A stretch of 64,000 nt of DNA. Source: Parvibaculum sp040390855. Lineage in GTDB: Bacteria; Pseudomonadota; Alphaproteobacteria; Parvibaculales; Parvibaculaceae. Under the pieces are notes generated by a model that was not told the DNA's origin, did not search any database, and worked only from the letters and a program-made list of their open reading frames with translations. The DNA lies in NCBI GenBank assembly GCA_040390855.1, contig JAZJXO010000008.1:102388-166387 (forward strand), written 5' to 3'. A program made the translations under genes and the position numbers. This document shows, in pieces, positions 7,941 to 16,261 of the stretch. The first letter of the stretch is position 1. Each line of letters opens with the position of its first letter.

Positions 7941-8996
7941 ATGATGCGTGCGGTGCGGCTGGCAGTCCTGACAGGGCTGGTTTTGGGAATCTCCGGTGGT
8001 CTGGCGGCAGAAAAAGCCGCCGCCGCCGACCTTTACACGGTCAAAGGCGTCCATGTGGATGAAACAGCGGCCAGCGCCACAGTGGCCCGCACCACCGCAC
8101 AGGCCAAAGGCCAGAAGATCGCGCTGACCGAACTCATGCAGCGCCTGACGCTCGCCGCCGACTGGCCGCGTCTCCCGCGGGTCGATGACAACACCGCGCA
8201 GGACGCCGTGCGCGGCTTTCAGGTCGCCTCTGAAAAAGCCAGTTCCACGCGCTACATCGCCGATCTCAACGTGAGCTTCCAGCCGGAAGCTGTGCGCGGC
8301 CTGCTGAAGCGCAGCGGCATTCTCTATGGCGACACGCAGGCCAAGCCCGCGCTTGTGCTCGCGATCTACGACAAGGACGGTGCGGCAGTTTTCTGGGAAG
8401 ACGCAAACCCGTGGCGCGAGGCGATCGCCAAACAGGATTTGGACAATGCGATCACACCGCTGCTGACGCCTATCGGCGATGCGCAGGAATTTGCCGTTCT
8501 TTCCGCTACGCAGGCCGTCTCCGGTGACAAGGCAGCCATCAACGCGCTGGGTGACCGTTACGGCGTCGACGATGTCGTCGTGGCGATTGCCAGCGCGTCC
8601 GGCAGCAAGGTGAGCCTCACGATCAACCGATACGGCCTCGGTGATCTGACACCGATAAAGCGCACCTATACCGATCTCGACGCCGCCGCATCGGGCCTCA
8701 TCGACGTGCTGGGCGACCTCTGGAAACGTGATACCGTCGTTGCGCCGGGCGAACAATCGCATCTTGTCGCCGCCGCTTCGTTCGCAAGTCTCGGCCAGTG
8801 GGAAGCGATCCGTCGCGGCCTCGGTGCCACGCCGCTCGTCAACGGCCTTCAGGTCGAAGGTATTTCCTCGACCGGTGCCGAGGTGCAGATCAGTTATCGC
8901 GGCTCACCGGAGAAGCTGGCGCTGGCGCTCGCCCAGTCCAATGTGGCGCTGACGCAAGACCCGATCTCGCAAGACTGGACGATCCGGTCCAATTAA
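7941..8996 (+). CDS. DUF2066 domain protein with signal peptide
   Basis: Exported protein of unknown function, about 351 residues from the ATG at 7941. A signal peptide is evident: MMRAVRLAVLTGLVLGI, then an Ala-rich cleavage region ending near AAEKAAAADLY. The rest alternates charged strands and helices with DUF2066 character and no catalytic motif that I recognise. An in-frame GTG at 7902 would add 13 residues before the signal peptide and is less likely. It heads a run of same-strand genes (PerM-type protein, hdaA, ppk, ppx) and is 28 bases from the next one, so cotranscription is likely. Confidence 0.72.
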   Translation: MMRAVRLAVLTGLVLGISGGLAAEKAAAADLYTVKGVHVDETAASATVARTTAQAKGQKIALTELMQRLTLAADWPRLPRVDDNTAQDAVRGFQVASEKASSTRYIADLNVSFQPEAVRGLLKRSGILYGDTQAKPALVLAIYDKDGAAVFWEDANPWREAIAKQDLDNAITPLLTPIGDAQEFAVLSATQAVSGDKAAINALGDRYGVDDVVVAIASASGSKVSLTINRYGLGDLTPIKRTYTDLDAAASGLIDVLGDLWKRDTVVAPGEQSHLVAAASFASLGQWEAIRRGLGATPLVNGLQVEGISSTGAEVQISYRGSPEKLALALAQSNVALTQDPISQDWTIRSN

Positions 8997-9024
8997 TTCG
9001 GCCCAATAAAGAGGACGAGTACGT

Positions 9025-10131
9025 ATGCTCTCACAGCGCCAAGCTATGATCTGGATTGGTATTCTGGTTCTCGTCGTTGCGTTCCTCTGGCTCTTGTCCG
9101 GCATTCTTCTGCCTTTTGTCGCGGGGCTGGCGCTCGCCTATTTTCTCGACCCGCTGGCTGACCGGCTTGAAGCGCTCGGTCTCTCGCGGCTCAGCGCCGT
9201 CATCATCATTACGGTGGTTTCGCTCATCGGCTTCGTCGCCATTGCGATTGTCATTTTCCCGTTGCTCTATGAGCAAACTGTCGCCTTCATTCAGGTCGCG
9301 CCGGAAATGTTGCGGGGTGCGCGCGCCTTTCTGGTCGAGATGAGCAAGGGCAAGCTCGCGCATCTGTTGGGTGAAAGCGCGACAATCAAAAAAGCCGTTA
9401 GCGGCGTCACTGGCGGGGGCATCTCATGGTTCCTGAGCTTCATCCCAGCCATCGGCACGCAGGGCCTCGCGCTGATTGGTCTGTTGTCGCTTATCTTCAT
9501 CACGCCGGTTGTCGCCTTCTATATGTTGCTTGACTGGGACAACATGGTCGCCCGCATTGACAAGCTGCTGCCACAAGATCATGCCGAAGTGATCCGCAAA
9601 CTGGCCAGCGAGATCAATGATGTGCTGGCGGGCTTTCTGCGCGGGCAGGGGCTTCTCTGTCTGTTTCTCGGCGTGTTTTATGCGACGGGCCTCACGCTTG
9701 TGGGTCTGCGCTTCGGTCTCGTCATCGGCATTGTCACGGGCATTCTGAGTTTCGTGCCCTATCTCGGCTCCATCGTAGGCTTCGTCGGCTCTGTCGCCAT
9801 CGCCTGCTTTCAGTTCTGGCCGGAATACAGAATGATCGCCGTTGTCATCGCCGTTTTCGTGCTCGGCCAGTTCATCGAAGGCAACATTCTTCAGCCGAAA
9901 CTCATCGGCCAAAAAGTGCGGCTCCATCCTGTCTGGGTCATGTTTGCTGTACTGGCCTTCGGTACTCTCTTTGGTTTTGTCGGCGCGCTGCTCGCTTTGC
10001 CGCTCGCCGCCGCCATCGGCGTCATCGCGCGTTTTGCCATCCGCCACTATGAGGCGAGCAAACTGCATCTCGGCAAAAATGCCGGAGCGCCAACACCGGT
10101 CATCGGCCCGCACGACGGACCGGACGTGTAA
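9025..10131 (+). CDS. AI-2E family (PerM-type) membrane protein
   Basis: Polytopic inner-membrane protein of 368 residues with about eight hydrophobic segments: a pair at the N-terminus (IGILVLVVAFLWLLSGILLP), a long soluble-helical stretch at about 90-150, and a C-terminal block with the family motif around FIEGNILQPKLIGQKVRLHP. The family has been linked to autoinducer-2 export and to ion transport; the substrate here is unknown. The stop codon is followed immediately by the hdaA start, so the two are translated from one message. This neighbourhood recurs in Alphaproteobacteria. Confidence 0.87.
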   Translation: MLSQRQAMIWIGILVLVVAFLWLLSGILLPFVAGLALAYFLDPLADRLEALGLSRLSAVIIITVVSLIGFVAIAIVIFPLLYEQTVAFIQVAPEMLRGARAFLVEMSKGKLAHLLGESATIKKAVSGVTGGGISWFLSFIPAIGTQGLALIGLLSLIFITPVVAFYMLLDWDNMVARIDKLLPQDHAEVIRKLASEINDVLAGFLRGQGLLCLFLGVFYATGLTLVGLRFGLVIGIVTGILSFVPYLGSIVGFVGSVAIACFQFWPEYRMIAVVIAVFVLGQFIEGNILQPKLIGQKVRLHPVWVMFAVLAFGTLFGFVGALLALPLAAAIGVIARFAIRHYEASKLHLGKNAGAPTPVIGPHDGPDV

Positions 10132-10806
10132 ATGTCCCGCCAGCTTGTTTTTGAACTCGGCCACCGTTCCGCGCACGGGCGCGATGATTTCCTCGTCGCC
10201 CCGTCAAACAAACTCGCCGTTGCCCTCATCGACGCGTGGCCCGCTTGGCCCGCGCCCGTCGTCGCTCTGTCGGGGCCGCAAGGCAGCGGCAAAACCCACC
10301 TCGCTGAAGTCTGGCACGCGATGAGCGGTGCCGTCTGCTTTGAGGCGTCCGTGCTCGACAACGCCGACGTGCCCGCGCTGGTCGCACGTGGCCGTCTCAT
10401 CATCGAAGACATTGAAACTCTCTCCGACACTGCCGAACGCAATCTCTTTCATCTTTTGAATCTGGTGAAAGAGGAGGGGGCATCAATGCTGCTGACCTCA
10501 CGCAAGGCCCCCGCGCATCTCGGCATAAAACTGCCCGACCTTTCCTCGCGCCTTAAAGCGCTGCCCCATGCCGCGCTGGGCCTTCCCGACGACGCACTCC
10601 TCACAGGCGTCCTCGTCAAACTCTTCGACGACCGCCAACTCCGCGTTGCCGAACCCCTGATCACTTACCTCGCCTCCCGCATCGAACGCAGCATCGCCAT
10701 CGCCCGCGATACGGTCGAGGCACTGGACCGTGCTTCCCTCTCCGGCAAACGCCCGATCACGGTTCCGCTGGCGGCTCAAATTCTTGACGAAATGGACGCA
10801 AAATAG
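10132..10806 (+). CDS. hdaA: DnaA-related regulator of replication initiation (HdaA)
   Basis: Hda-type AAA+ protein that, with the sliding clamp, stimulates ATP hydrolysis by DnaA and so limits re-initiation. It has 224 residues and lacks a DNA-binding domain. The N-terminal SRQLVFELGHRSAHGRDDF contains a QLxF-like clamp-binding element. Walker A is GPQGSGKTH, the Walker B region is RLIIEDIETL, and a C-terminal lid region has SSRLKALPHA. The ATG directly abuts the preceding stop. Its position ahead of ppk and ppx is shared by many Alphaproteobacteria and places replication control beside polyphosphate metabolism. Confidence 0.87.
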   Translation: MSRQLVFELGHRSAHGRDDFLVAPSNKLAVALIDAWPAWPAPVVALSGPQGSGKTHLAEVWHAMSGAVCFEASVLDNADVPALVARGRLIIEDIETLSDTAERNLFHLLNLVKEEGASMLLTSRKAPAHLGIKLPDLSSRLKALPHAALGLPDDALLTGVLVKLFDDRQLRVAEPLITYLASRIERSIAIARDTVEALDRASLSGKRPITVPLAAQILDEMDAK

Positions 10807-10827
10807 CCCTCACAGCATCCCCTCAAT

Positions 10828-10855
10828 GACTCGGTCATATGTTTGACATAGAGTC
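10828..10855. promoter_or_regulatory. Pair of GANTC (CcrM-type) sites upstream of ppk
   Basis: GACTC at 10828-10832 and GAGTC at 10851-10855 lie 23 bases apart in the short hdaA-ppk spacer, with a TTGACA between them (10843-10848). In Alphaproteobacteria GANTC is the CcrM methylation site, and hemimethylation of promoters times transcription in the cell cycle. No convincing -10 element was seen, so the regulatory role is inferred. Confidence 0.35.
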
Positions 10856-10904
10856 GGGCGACAACGAGGCGGAGCAAACCGCCTTCCGCCGAAGAGCCAA
10901 ACCG

Positions 10905-13190
10905 ATGAACACGACTCCGCGCACAACCCCTCTGGCGCCCCTGACGCCTGTTGAAAAGGCATCTGTCGAAAAGGCGCCTATTGACAAGTCGCCCGCTGAA
11001 AAACGGACAGAGCCTGTTCCTGCGCCCGCCGCCGCGCTGACGGATGTGCTTATGAGTGAGCACGCCTTGTCGCCGGATCGTTTCATCAACCGTGAATTGT
11101 CGTGGCTCGCCTTTAACACCCGCGTACTCGAAGAATCAACAAACCCCAATCACCCGCTTCTGGAGCGTCTGCGCTTTCTCTCGATCTCGGCCTCGAACCT
11201 CGACGAGTTTTATATGGTCCGTGTCGCCGGTCTGCGCGGTCAGGTCCGTGCCGGTGTCGAGACACTGTCTCAGGACGGCCTCACGCCCAGCCAGCAACTC
11301 GACCGTGTGAACGCCAGCGCCAATGCGCTCATTCAGGAGCAGCAGAACATCTGGCTCTCCATTTCTCGGGAATTGCGCGGAGCAGGCATCTCCGTGCTCT
11401 CAGCTGCCGAAGTGACGCCCGAAGAGTTTTCATGGCTCGAAACGCGTTTTCTCGAACAGGTCTTTCCGGTTCTGACGCCGCTTGCCATTGACCCGGCCCA
11501 TCCGTTCCCGTTCATTCCCAATCTCGGTTTCGCGTTGGCATTGCAACTGCGCCGCCAGATCGACAGCAAGCCGATGAATGCGCTCCTGCCCATCCCGACG
11601 CAGGTTGAGCGCTTTGTCCGTCTGCCTGACCGCGACAACAGCAAGGTCATCCATTTCATCGCACTGGAAGATATGATCGGCCTTTTCCTCGGGCGTCTCT
11701 TTCCCGGCTATGACGTCATAGGGCAGGGCGCATTCCGCCTGCTGCGTGACAGCGATATTGAAATCGAGGAAGAAGCCGAAGACCTCGTGCGCTATTTCGA
11801 AAGTGCATTGAAGCGTCGCCGTCGTGGCAGCGTCATCCGTCTGAAGATGCAGGCAAAGACGCCGCAGTCACTCCGCGATTTTGTCATCAGCGAGCTTGAC
11901 GTTGGCGAAAAGGAGTTCGCCCTTGTCGATGGCCTGCTCGGTCTGGCGCAAACCGCGCAGCTCATTGTCGATGAACGCCCCGAACTCAAATTTCTGCCTT
12001 ATAACGCGCGCTTCCCCGAACGCATCCGCGATCATGGCGGCGACTGCCTTGCCGCCATCCGTTCCAAAGACATCGTCGTCCATCATCCTTACGAGAGCTT
12101 CGACGTCGTCGTGCAGTTCATCCGTCAGGCCGCCGCCGATCCGGACGTCGTGGCCATCAAGCAGACGCTCTACCGCACGTCGAAAGACAGTCCCATCGTG
12201 CAGGCGCTCATCGAGGCCGCCGAAGCGGGTAAGTCCGTCACCGCGCTGGTGGAGTTGAAAGCCCGTTTCGACGAGGCCGCCAACATCGTCTGGGCGCGCA
12301 ACCTGGAACGTGCCGGTGTTCAGGTCGTTTTCGGCTTCATCGAATTGAAGACCCATGCCAAACTCTCGCTCGTTGTCCGCCGCGAAGGCGGCACGTTGCG
12401 CTCCTATGTCCATTTCGGCACCGGCAACTACCATCCCGTAACGGCCAAGATTTACACCGACTTGTCGATGTTCACCTGCGATCCGCTGCTCGCCGCCGAT
12501 GTGTCGCAAATCTTCAATTTCATCACCGGCTATGCCGAGCCCAAGCATCTCAATCTCATTTCGATCTCGCCGGTGAGCCTGCGCAGCACGCTTCTGAGGC
12601 ATATCGAGGAAGAAATCGGACATGCCAGAGCGGGCCGTCCGGGGGCCATTTGGGCAAAGCTCAATTCCTTGGTCGATCTCGACATCATCGACGCGCTCTA
12701 TGGCGCGAGCCAGGCAGGCGTCAAAATCGAACTTGTCATTCGCGGCATCTGTTGCTTGCGTCCGGAAGTGCCAGGGCTGTCGGATAATATCCGCGTAAAG
12801 AGCATCGTCGGCCGCTTCCTGGAACATTCCCGCATCATCTGCTTTGGCAATGGTCATGGCCTCCCGTCCGACAAGGCCAAAGTCTATATCTCGTCGGCCG
12901 ACTGGATGCCGCGCAATCTCGATCGTCGCGTCGAAGTGCTGGTGCCTATACTCAACCCCACCGTGCATGATCAGGTGATGGATCAGATCATGGTGGCGAA
13001 CCTGCGCGACAATCAGCAGAGCTGGTGCCTCAGGGCCGATGGCAGTTATGTGCGCCAGGCCGTGCCCGAAGGCGGCACAGCTTTCAATGCCCACACCTAT
13101 TTTATGAACAATGCCAGCCTGTCGGGTCGCGGCAAATCGCTCAAAGCGTCCGTCCGTCCCGATTTCAAGGACAAGTCCCATAAAAGCTAG
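10905..13190 (+). CDS. ppk: Polyphosphate kinase 1
   Basis: Synthesises polyphosphate from ATP reversibly. It has 761 residues from the ATG at 10905; an in-frame ATG at 10839 would add 22 residues but has no ribosome binding site. The PPK1 core starts at about residue 55 with DRFINRELSWLAFN. It includes the AIKQTLYRTSKDSPIV segment, the autophosphorylated His in THAKLSLVVRR, HFGTGNYHP, and the second catalytic His in EHSRIICFGNG. The first ~45 residues are a low-complexity Pro/Lys/Ala stretch with a repeated EKA/DKS pattern that is not part of the usual enzyme. ppx follows 113 bases later. Confidence 0.95.
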   Translation: MNTTPRTTPLAPLTPVEKASVEKAPIDKSPAEKRTEPVPAPAAALTDVLMSEHALSPDRFINRELSWLAFNTRVLEESTNPNHPLLERLRFLSISASNLDEFYMVRVAGLRGQVRAGVETLSQDGLTPSQQLDRVNASANALIQEQQNIWLSISRELRGAGISVLSAAEVTPEEFSWLETRFLEQVFPVLTPLAIDPAHPFPFIPNLGFALALQLRRQIDSKPMNALLPIPTQVERFVRLPDRDNSKVIHFIALEDMIGLFLGRLFPGYDVIGQGAFRLLRDSDIEIEEEAEDLVRYFESALKRRRRGSVIRLKMQAKTPQSLRDFVISELDVGEKEFALVDGLLGLAQTAQLIVDERPELKFLPYNARFPERIRDHGGDCLAAIRSKDIVVHHPYESFDVVVQFIRQAAADPDVVAIKQTLYRTSKDSPIVQALIEAAEAGKSVTALVELKARFDEAANIVWARNLERAGVQVVFGFIELKTHAKLSLVVRREGGTLRSYVHFGTGNYHPVTAKIYTDLSMFTCDPLLAADVSQIFNFITGYAEPKHLNLISISPVSLRSTLLRHIEEEIGHARAGRPGAIWAKLNSLVDLDIIDALYGASQAGVKIELVIRGICCLRPEVPGLSDNIRVKSIVGRFLEHSRIICFGNGHGLPSDKAKVYISSADWMPRNLDRRVEVLVPILNPTVHDQVMDQIMVANLRDNQQSWCLRADGSYVRQAVPEGGTAFNAHTYFMNNASLSGRGKSLKASVRPDFKDKSHKS

Positions 13191-13303
13191 ATACGTATCA
13201 GCACTTTTTCTGCTCGGAGCCCGCTCATTTTCTGCTAAGAGAAGGACCGGAACAGTCCGAGCGGCGGAGAGTGTGAGATCAGTACGCAAGCAGAGGTGAC
13301 GTC

Positions 13304-14800
13304 GTGAGCGTCGGCAAAGGTGGCCGGTTTGGCATTGTCGATCTGGGGTCGAATTCCGTCCGCCTCGTCGTCTATGCAGCCGCCGCGCGCAGCCCCGTCC
13401 TCGTCTTCAACGAGAAAATTCTCTGCGGTCTCGGTCGCAGTCTGGCGAGCACAGGCCGCCTTGATCCCAAAGCCATTGAGCGCGCGCTCGCGGCACTCAC
13501 GCGCTTTATCGCCCTGCGTGAACAGATCGGTATCGACCATCTCGTCATTGCCGCCACCGCCGCCGTGCGCGATGCAGAGGACGGTCCGGAGTTTCTGCTT
13601 CGCGCCGAAGAAATTTGCGGTTTCAAGATCACACTCGTGTCAGGTGCCGAAGAGGCCCGCCTGTCTGCGCAGGGCGTGCTGTCCGGCATCCCCGATGCAG
13701 ACGGCGTGGTCGGCGATCTCGGCGGTGCGAGCCTCGAACTTGTCGGGGTCAGCGGTGGCCGCCGCCTCGGCGAAGGCGTCACGCTGCCAGTGGGGCCGCT
13801 GCGCATCATGGACATGGCCAATGGCTCGCTCACTGAGGCCTCCGCCATTGTGGACAGGGCATTCAGGGGCCTCGACATCTTCAAGGAGTTTCAGGGCAAG
13901 CGCCTCTACGTTGTCGGCGGCGTCTGGCGCAATCTTGCGCGCATCCACATGTCCCAGCGCCAGTATCCGATCCATGTGCTGCACGAATATGTGATCCCTG
14001 CCAAGGATGCGATCGACCTGACCAAAGTGATCGAACGTCTCGGGCCGAAATCACTTTCGCAAATTCCCGAAATATCCGAGCGACGCATCGAAGCCTTGCC
14101 CATCGGCGCACTCATTCTCGACAAGCTGATTGACGCGATGAAGGCCAAGGACATCGTGATCTCGGCCTATGGTCTGCGCGAAGGCATTCTTTTCGACCAT
14201 CTCGACAAACGCGAACAGGCCAAAGACCCGCTGATTGAAGGCGCGCGCGATCTTGCCGAACGCCTCGCGCGTTTCCCGCAGCATGGTGCCGAGCTTCTGC
14301 CTTGGACCGCGCCGCTCTTCGCGCCCGAACTCCTCGGCGAAACAGCGGCGCAGGCGCGTTTGCGTCATGCCGCCTGCATCCTCGCCGACATCGGCTGGTA
14401 CGTGCATCCCGACTACCGCGCTCACCAGTCCATGACACAAATCCTGCTCGCGCCTTTTGCTGGCATCGACCATCCGAGCCGCATGTTGCTTGCCCGCACG
14501 CTCTATCACCGCCACGAGGGCAGGGGCGAACCCGACCTCATCGGCAATCTCTCGAACATTCTGAGCGATGAAGAAAACTTCCGAGCCTTGATCCTCGGTT
14601 TGGCGCTCCGCCTGGCCTTCACTCTCTGCGCCGCAACGCCCGGCATGTTGCCGAAAACCAAACTTGAGATCGACAAGGATACCGTGACCCTGACAGTCCC
14701 CCGCCGCTATGAACCCCTGCTCGGTGAAGTCGTCCAGAAACGAGTGACAGCGCTTGGCCGCGCTCTGAACCGCAAAGGCGAAACGCGGGTCGGGAAGTAG
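13304..14800 (+). CDS. ppx: Exopolyphosphatase / pppGpp phosphohydrolase family
   Basis: Degrades polyphosphate from the ends; relatives also hydrolyse pppGpp. The product has 498 residues with a GTG start preceded by AGAGGTGAC. The acetate-kinase/actin-type phosphate loops read GIVDLGSNSVRLVVY (near residue 8) and VGDLGGASLELV (near residue 140). The C-terminal half is helical, as in full-length Ppx, with an HD-like element in RHAACILADIGWYVHPDY. The ppk-ppx order suggests paired control of polyphosphate. Confidence 0.93.
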   Translation: MSVGKGGRFGIVDLGSNSVRLVVYAAAARSPVLVFNEKILCGLGRSLASTGRLDPKAIERALAALTRFIALREQIGIDHLVIAATAAVRDAEDGPEFLLRAEEICGFKITLVSGAEEARLSAQGVLSGIPDADGVVGDLGGASLELVGVSGGRRLGEGVTLPVGPLRIMDMANGSLTEASAIVDRAFRGLDIFKEFQGKRLYVVGGVWRNLARIHMSQRQYPIHVLHEYVIPAKDAIDLTKVIERLGPKSLSQIPEISERRIEALPIGALILDKLIDAMKAKDIVISAYGLREGILFDHLDKREQAKDPLIEGARDLAERLARFPQHGAELLPWTAPLFAPELLGETAAQARLRHAACILADIGWYVHPDYRAHQSMTQILLAPFAGIDHPSRMLLARTLYHRHEGRGEPDLIGNLSNILSDEENFRALILGLALRLAFTLCAATPGMLPKTKLEIDKDTVTLTVPRRYEPLLGEVVQKRVTALGRALNRKGETRVGK

Positions 14801-14823
14801 GGTTTCTAAGGCTCGATGACAAA

Positions 14824-15996
14824 TCAGGTGGAAGAGCTTTGCTTTCCAGCGTTCTCGATCAGAATAATTTTTCGCCCCTTCGCGCCCAGCGCCAGCTCGC
14901 CGCGCTTTAGCCGCAGCGCGTCATTGCCGAACACCTCGCGCCGCCAGCCGGTCAGTGCGGGCACGTCCGCTTCGTCGTAAGCGGCAATCTGCTCAAGGTC
15001 GGACACTTTGGCGATTAGCTTCTGCGCCACTTCATGCTGTTCGCAACGCATCGACAGCAGCACCTTCAGCAATTCCACCAGAGGTCCGATGCCGGGCGGT
15101 AGCGGATCTGCCTGCTCGGTCTCGGGAATTTGCTCGTCGGGCATGTTGAGCCCGCGTTCAATCGCTTCCATCAGCCCCGCTGCCATGCGGCTGTTCGACA
15201 TGCCTTTGGGAACAGCGCGCAACTGGTCGAGGTCGGCCGCGTTACGCGGAATCTGTGTGGCGATTTCCGCCAGCGCATCATCTTTCAGAATGCGTGAACG
15301 TGGCTGATTGCGCTCCTGCGCCTGCCGCTCGCGCCATGCCGCGACTTCAACCAGAACGGCAAGGCCCTTGCGGCTTTTGAACCGCGTCTTGAGCCGTTTC
15401 CATGAATCTTCCGGACGGCTCTCGTAAGTCTCGGGGTCCTGTAGGATCGCCATTTCCTCGGCAACCCAGCGCGCGCGCCCCGTCTGTGTCAGCCGCTTGG
15501 CGAGCACTTCATAGATTTTGCGCAAATGCGTCACATCGCCGACCGCATATTGCATTTGTTTTTCCGACAGCGGACGCCGCGCCCAGTCGGTGAAGCGCGA
15601 TGACTTGTCGACCGTGCCGTTGGTCAGCCGGTTGACCAGCGTTTCATAACCCACGCTGTCGCCGAAGCCGCAAACCATGGCCGCGACCTGCGTGTCAAAT
15701 AGCGGATCGGGGATCGCCTGCGCGTCATGCCAGAAGATTTCAATGTCCTGCCGCGCGGCGTGAAAAACCTTCACGACTTTCTTGTTGCGCATCAGATCAT
15801 AGAAGGAGGTCAGGTCGATGTCGGGTGCCAGCGGGTCGATAACGACCTCGTCATTGGGGCCCGCCATCTGGATCAGGCAGAGCTTCGACCAGAAGGTCGA
15901 GTCGCGCATGAACTCGGTATCAACCGTGACAAAGCCCGCGCCGGACAGGCGCGCACAGACAGTTTCGAGTTCGGCGGTGGTCGTAACGATAATCAT
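14824..15996 (-). CDS. rnd: Ribonuclease D
   Basis: 3'-to-5' exoribonuclease that trims tRNA precursors. It has 390 residues from the ATG at 15996, where the family N-terminus MIIVTTTAELETVCARL begins; the upstream extension is not family-like. The DEDDy exonuclease residues are visible: Asp and Glu in VTVDTEFMRD, Asp in HAARQDIEIF, and Tyr plus Asp in YAVGDVTHL. An HRDC domain follows around ERQAQERNQPRSRILKDD. It is convergent with ppx, with 23 bases between their stops, and divergent from aspS. Confidence 0.95.
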   Translation of the reverse strand: MIIVTTTAELETVCARLSGAGFVTVDTEFMRDSTFWSKLCLIQMAGPNDEVVIDPLAPDIDLTSFYDLMRNKKVVKVFHAARQDIEIFWHDAQAIPDPLFDTQVAAMVCGFGDSVGYETLVNRLTNGTVDKSSRFTDWARRPLSEKQMQYAVGDVTHLRKIYEVLAKRLTQTGRARWVAEEMAILQDPETYESRPEDSWKRLKTRFKSRKGLAVLVEVAAWRERQAQERNQPRSRILKDDALAEIATQIPRNAADLDQLRAVPKGMSNSRMAAGLMEAIERGLNMPDEQIPETEQADPLPPGIGPLVELLKVLLSMRCEQHEVAQKLIAKVSDLEQIAAYDEADVPALTGWRREVFGNDALRLKRGELALGAKGRKIILIENAGKQSSST

Positions 15997-16067
15997 GCTG
16001 CGGCTTCTATAACCGATCCTCGCGAGTCTGTCTTCGACAAGATGCCTCGTGCCCTCACCCTTCTTTC

Positions 16068-16093
16068 CAGCCTTCCCATTGAGGGGAAGGCTG
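16068..16093. repeat. Perfect 10-base palindrome in the rnd-aspS spacer
   Basis: CAGCCTTCCC (16068-16077) pairs with GGGAAGGCTG (16084-16093) around a six-base loop. Further C-rich and G-rich flanks (CCTCACCC and GGCGGGGGT) could extend the structure. It sits between two divergent genes, so it is not a terminator for either; it fits the recurring intergenic palindromes also seen at 2367 and 57793. Confidence 0.5.
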
Positions 16094-16261
16094 AAGGCGG
16101 GGGTAAGCCACGCCTTCCGAATCCTCCGCTTTACCTCCTTCGCGCACCCCCGCAACCACCCTTTGACAAGTCCCGTTCTTCCATGCACCTTCCCAGCGGT
16201 TTCGCGTGCGCGCCCCAACTGCGTCGCGAAGATTCTCCCTTGCTTCTCAAGGCCTTACAGT

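Noticed and set aside
11868..13289. A 473-codon minus-strand frame across ppk
   Set aside because: Antisense to the catalytic half of polyphosphate kinase and without protein features.
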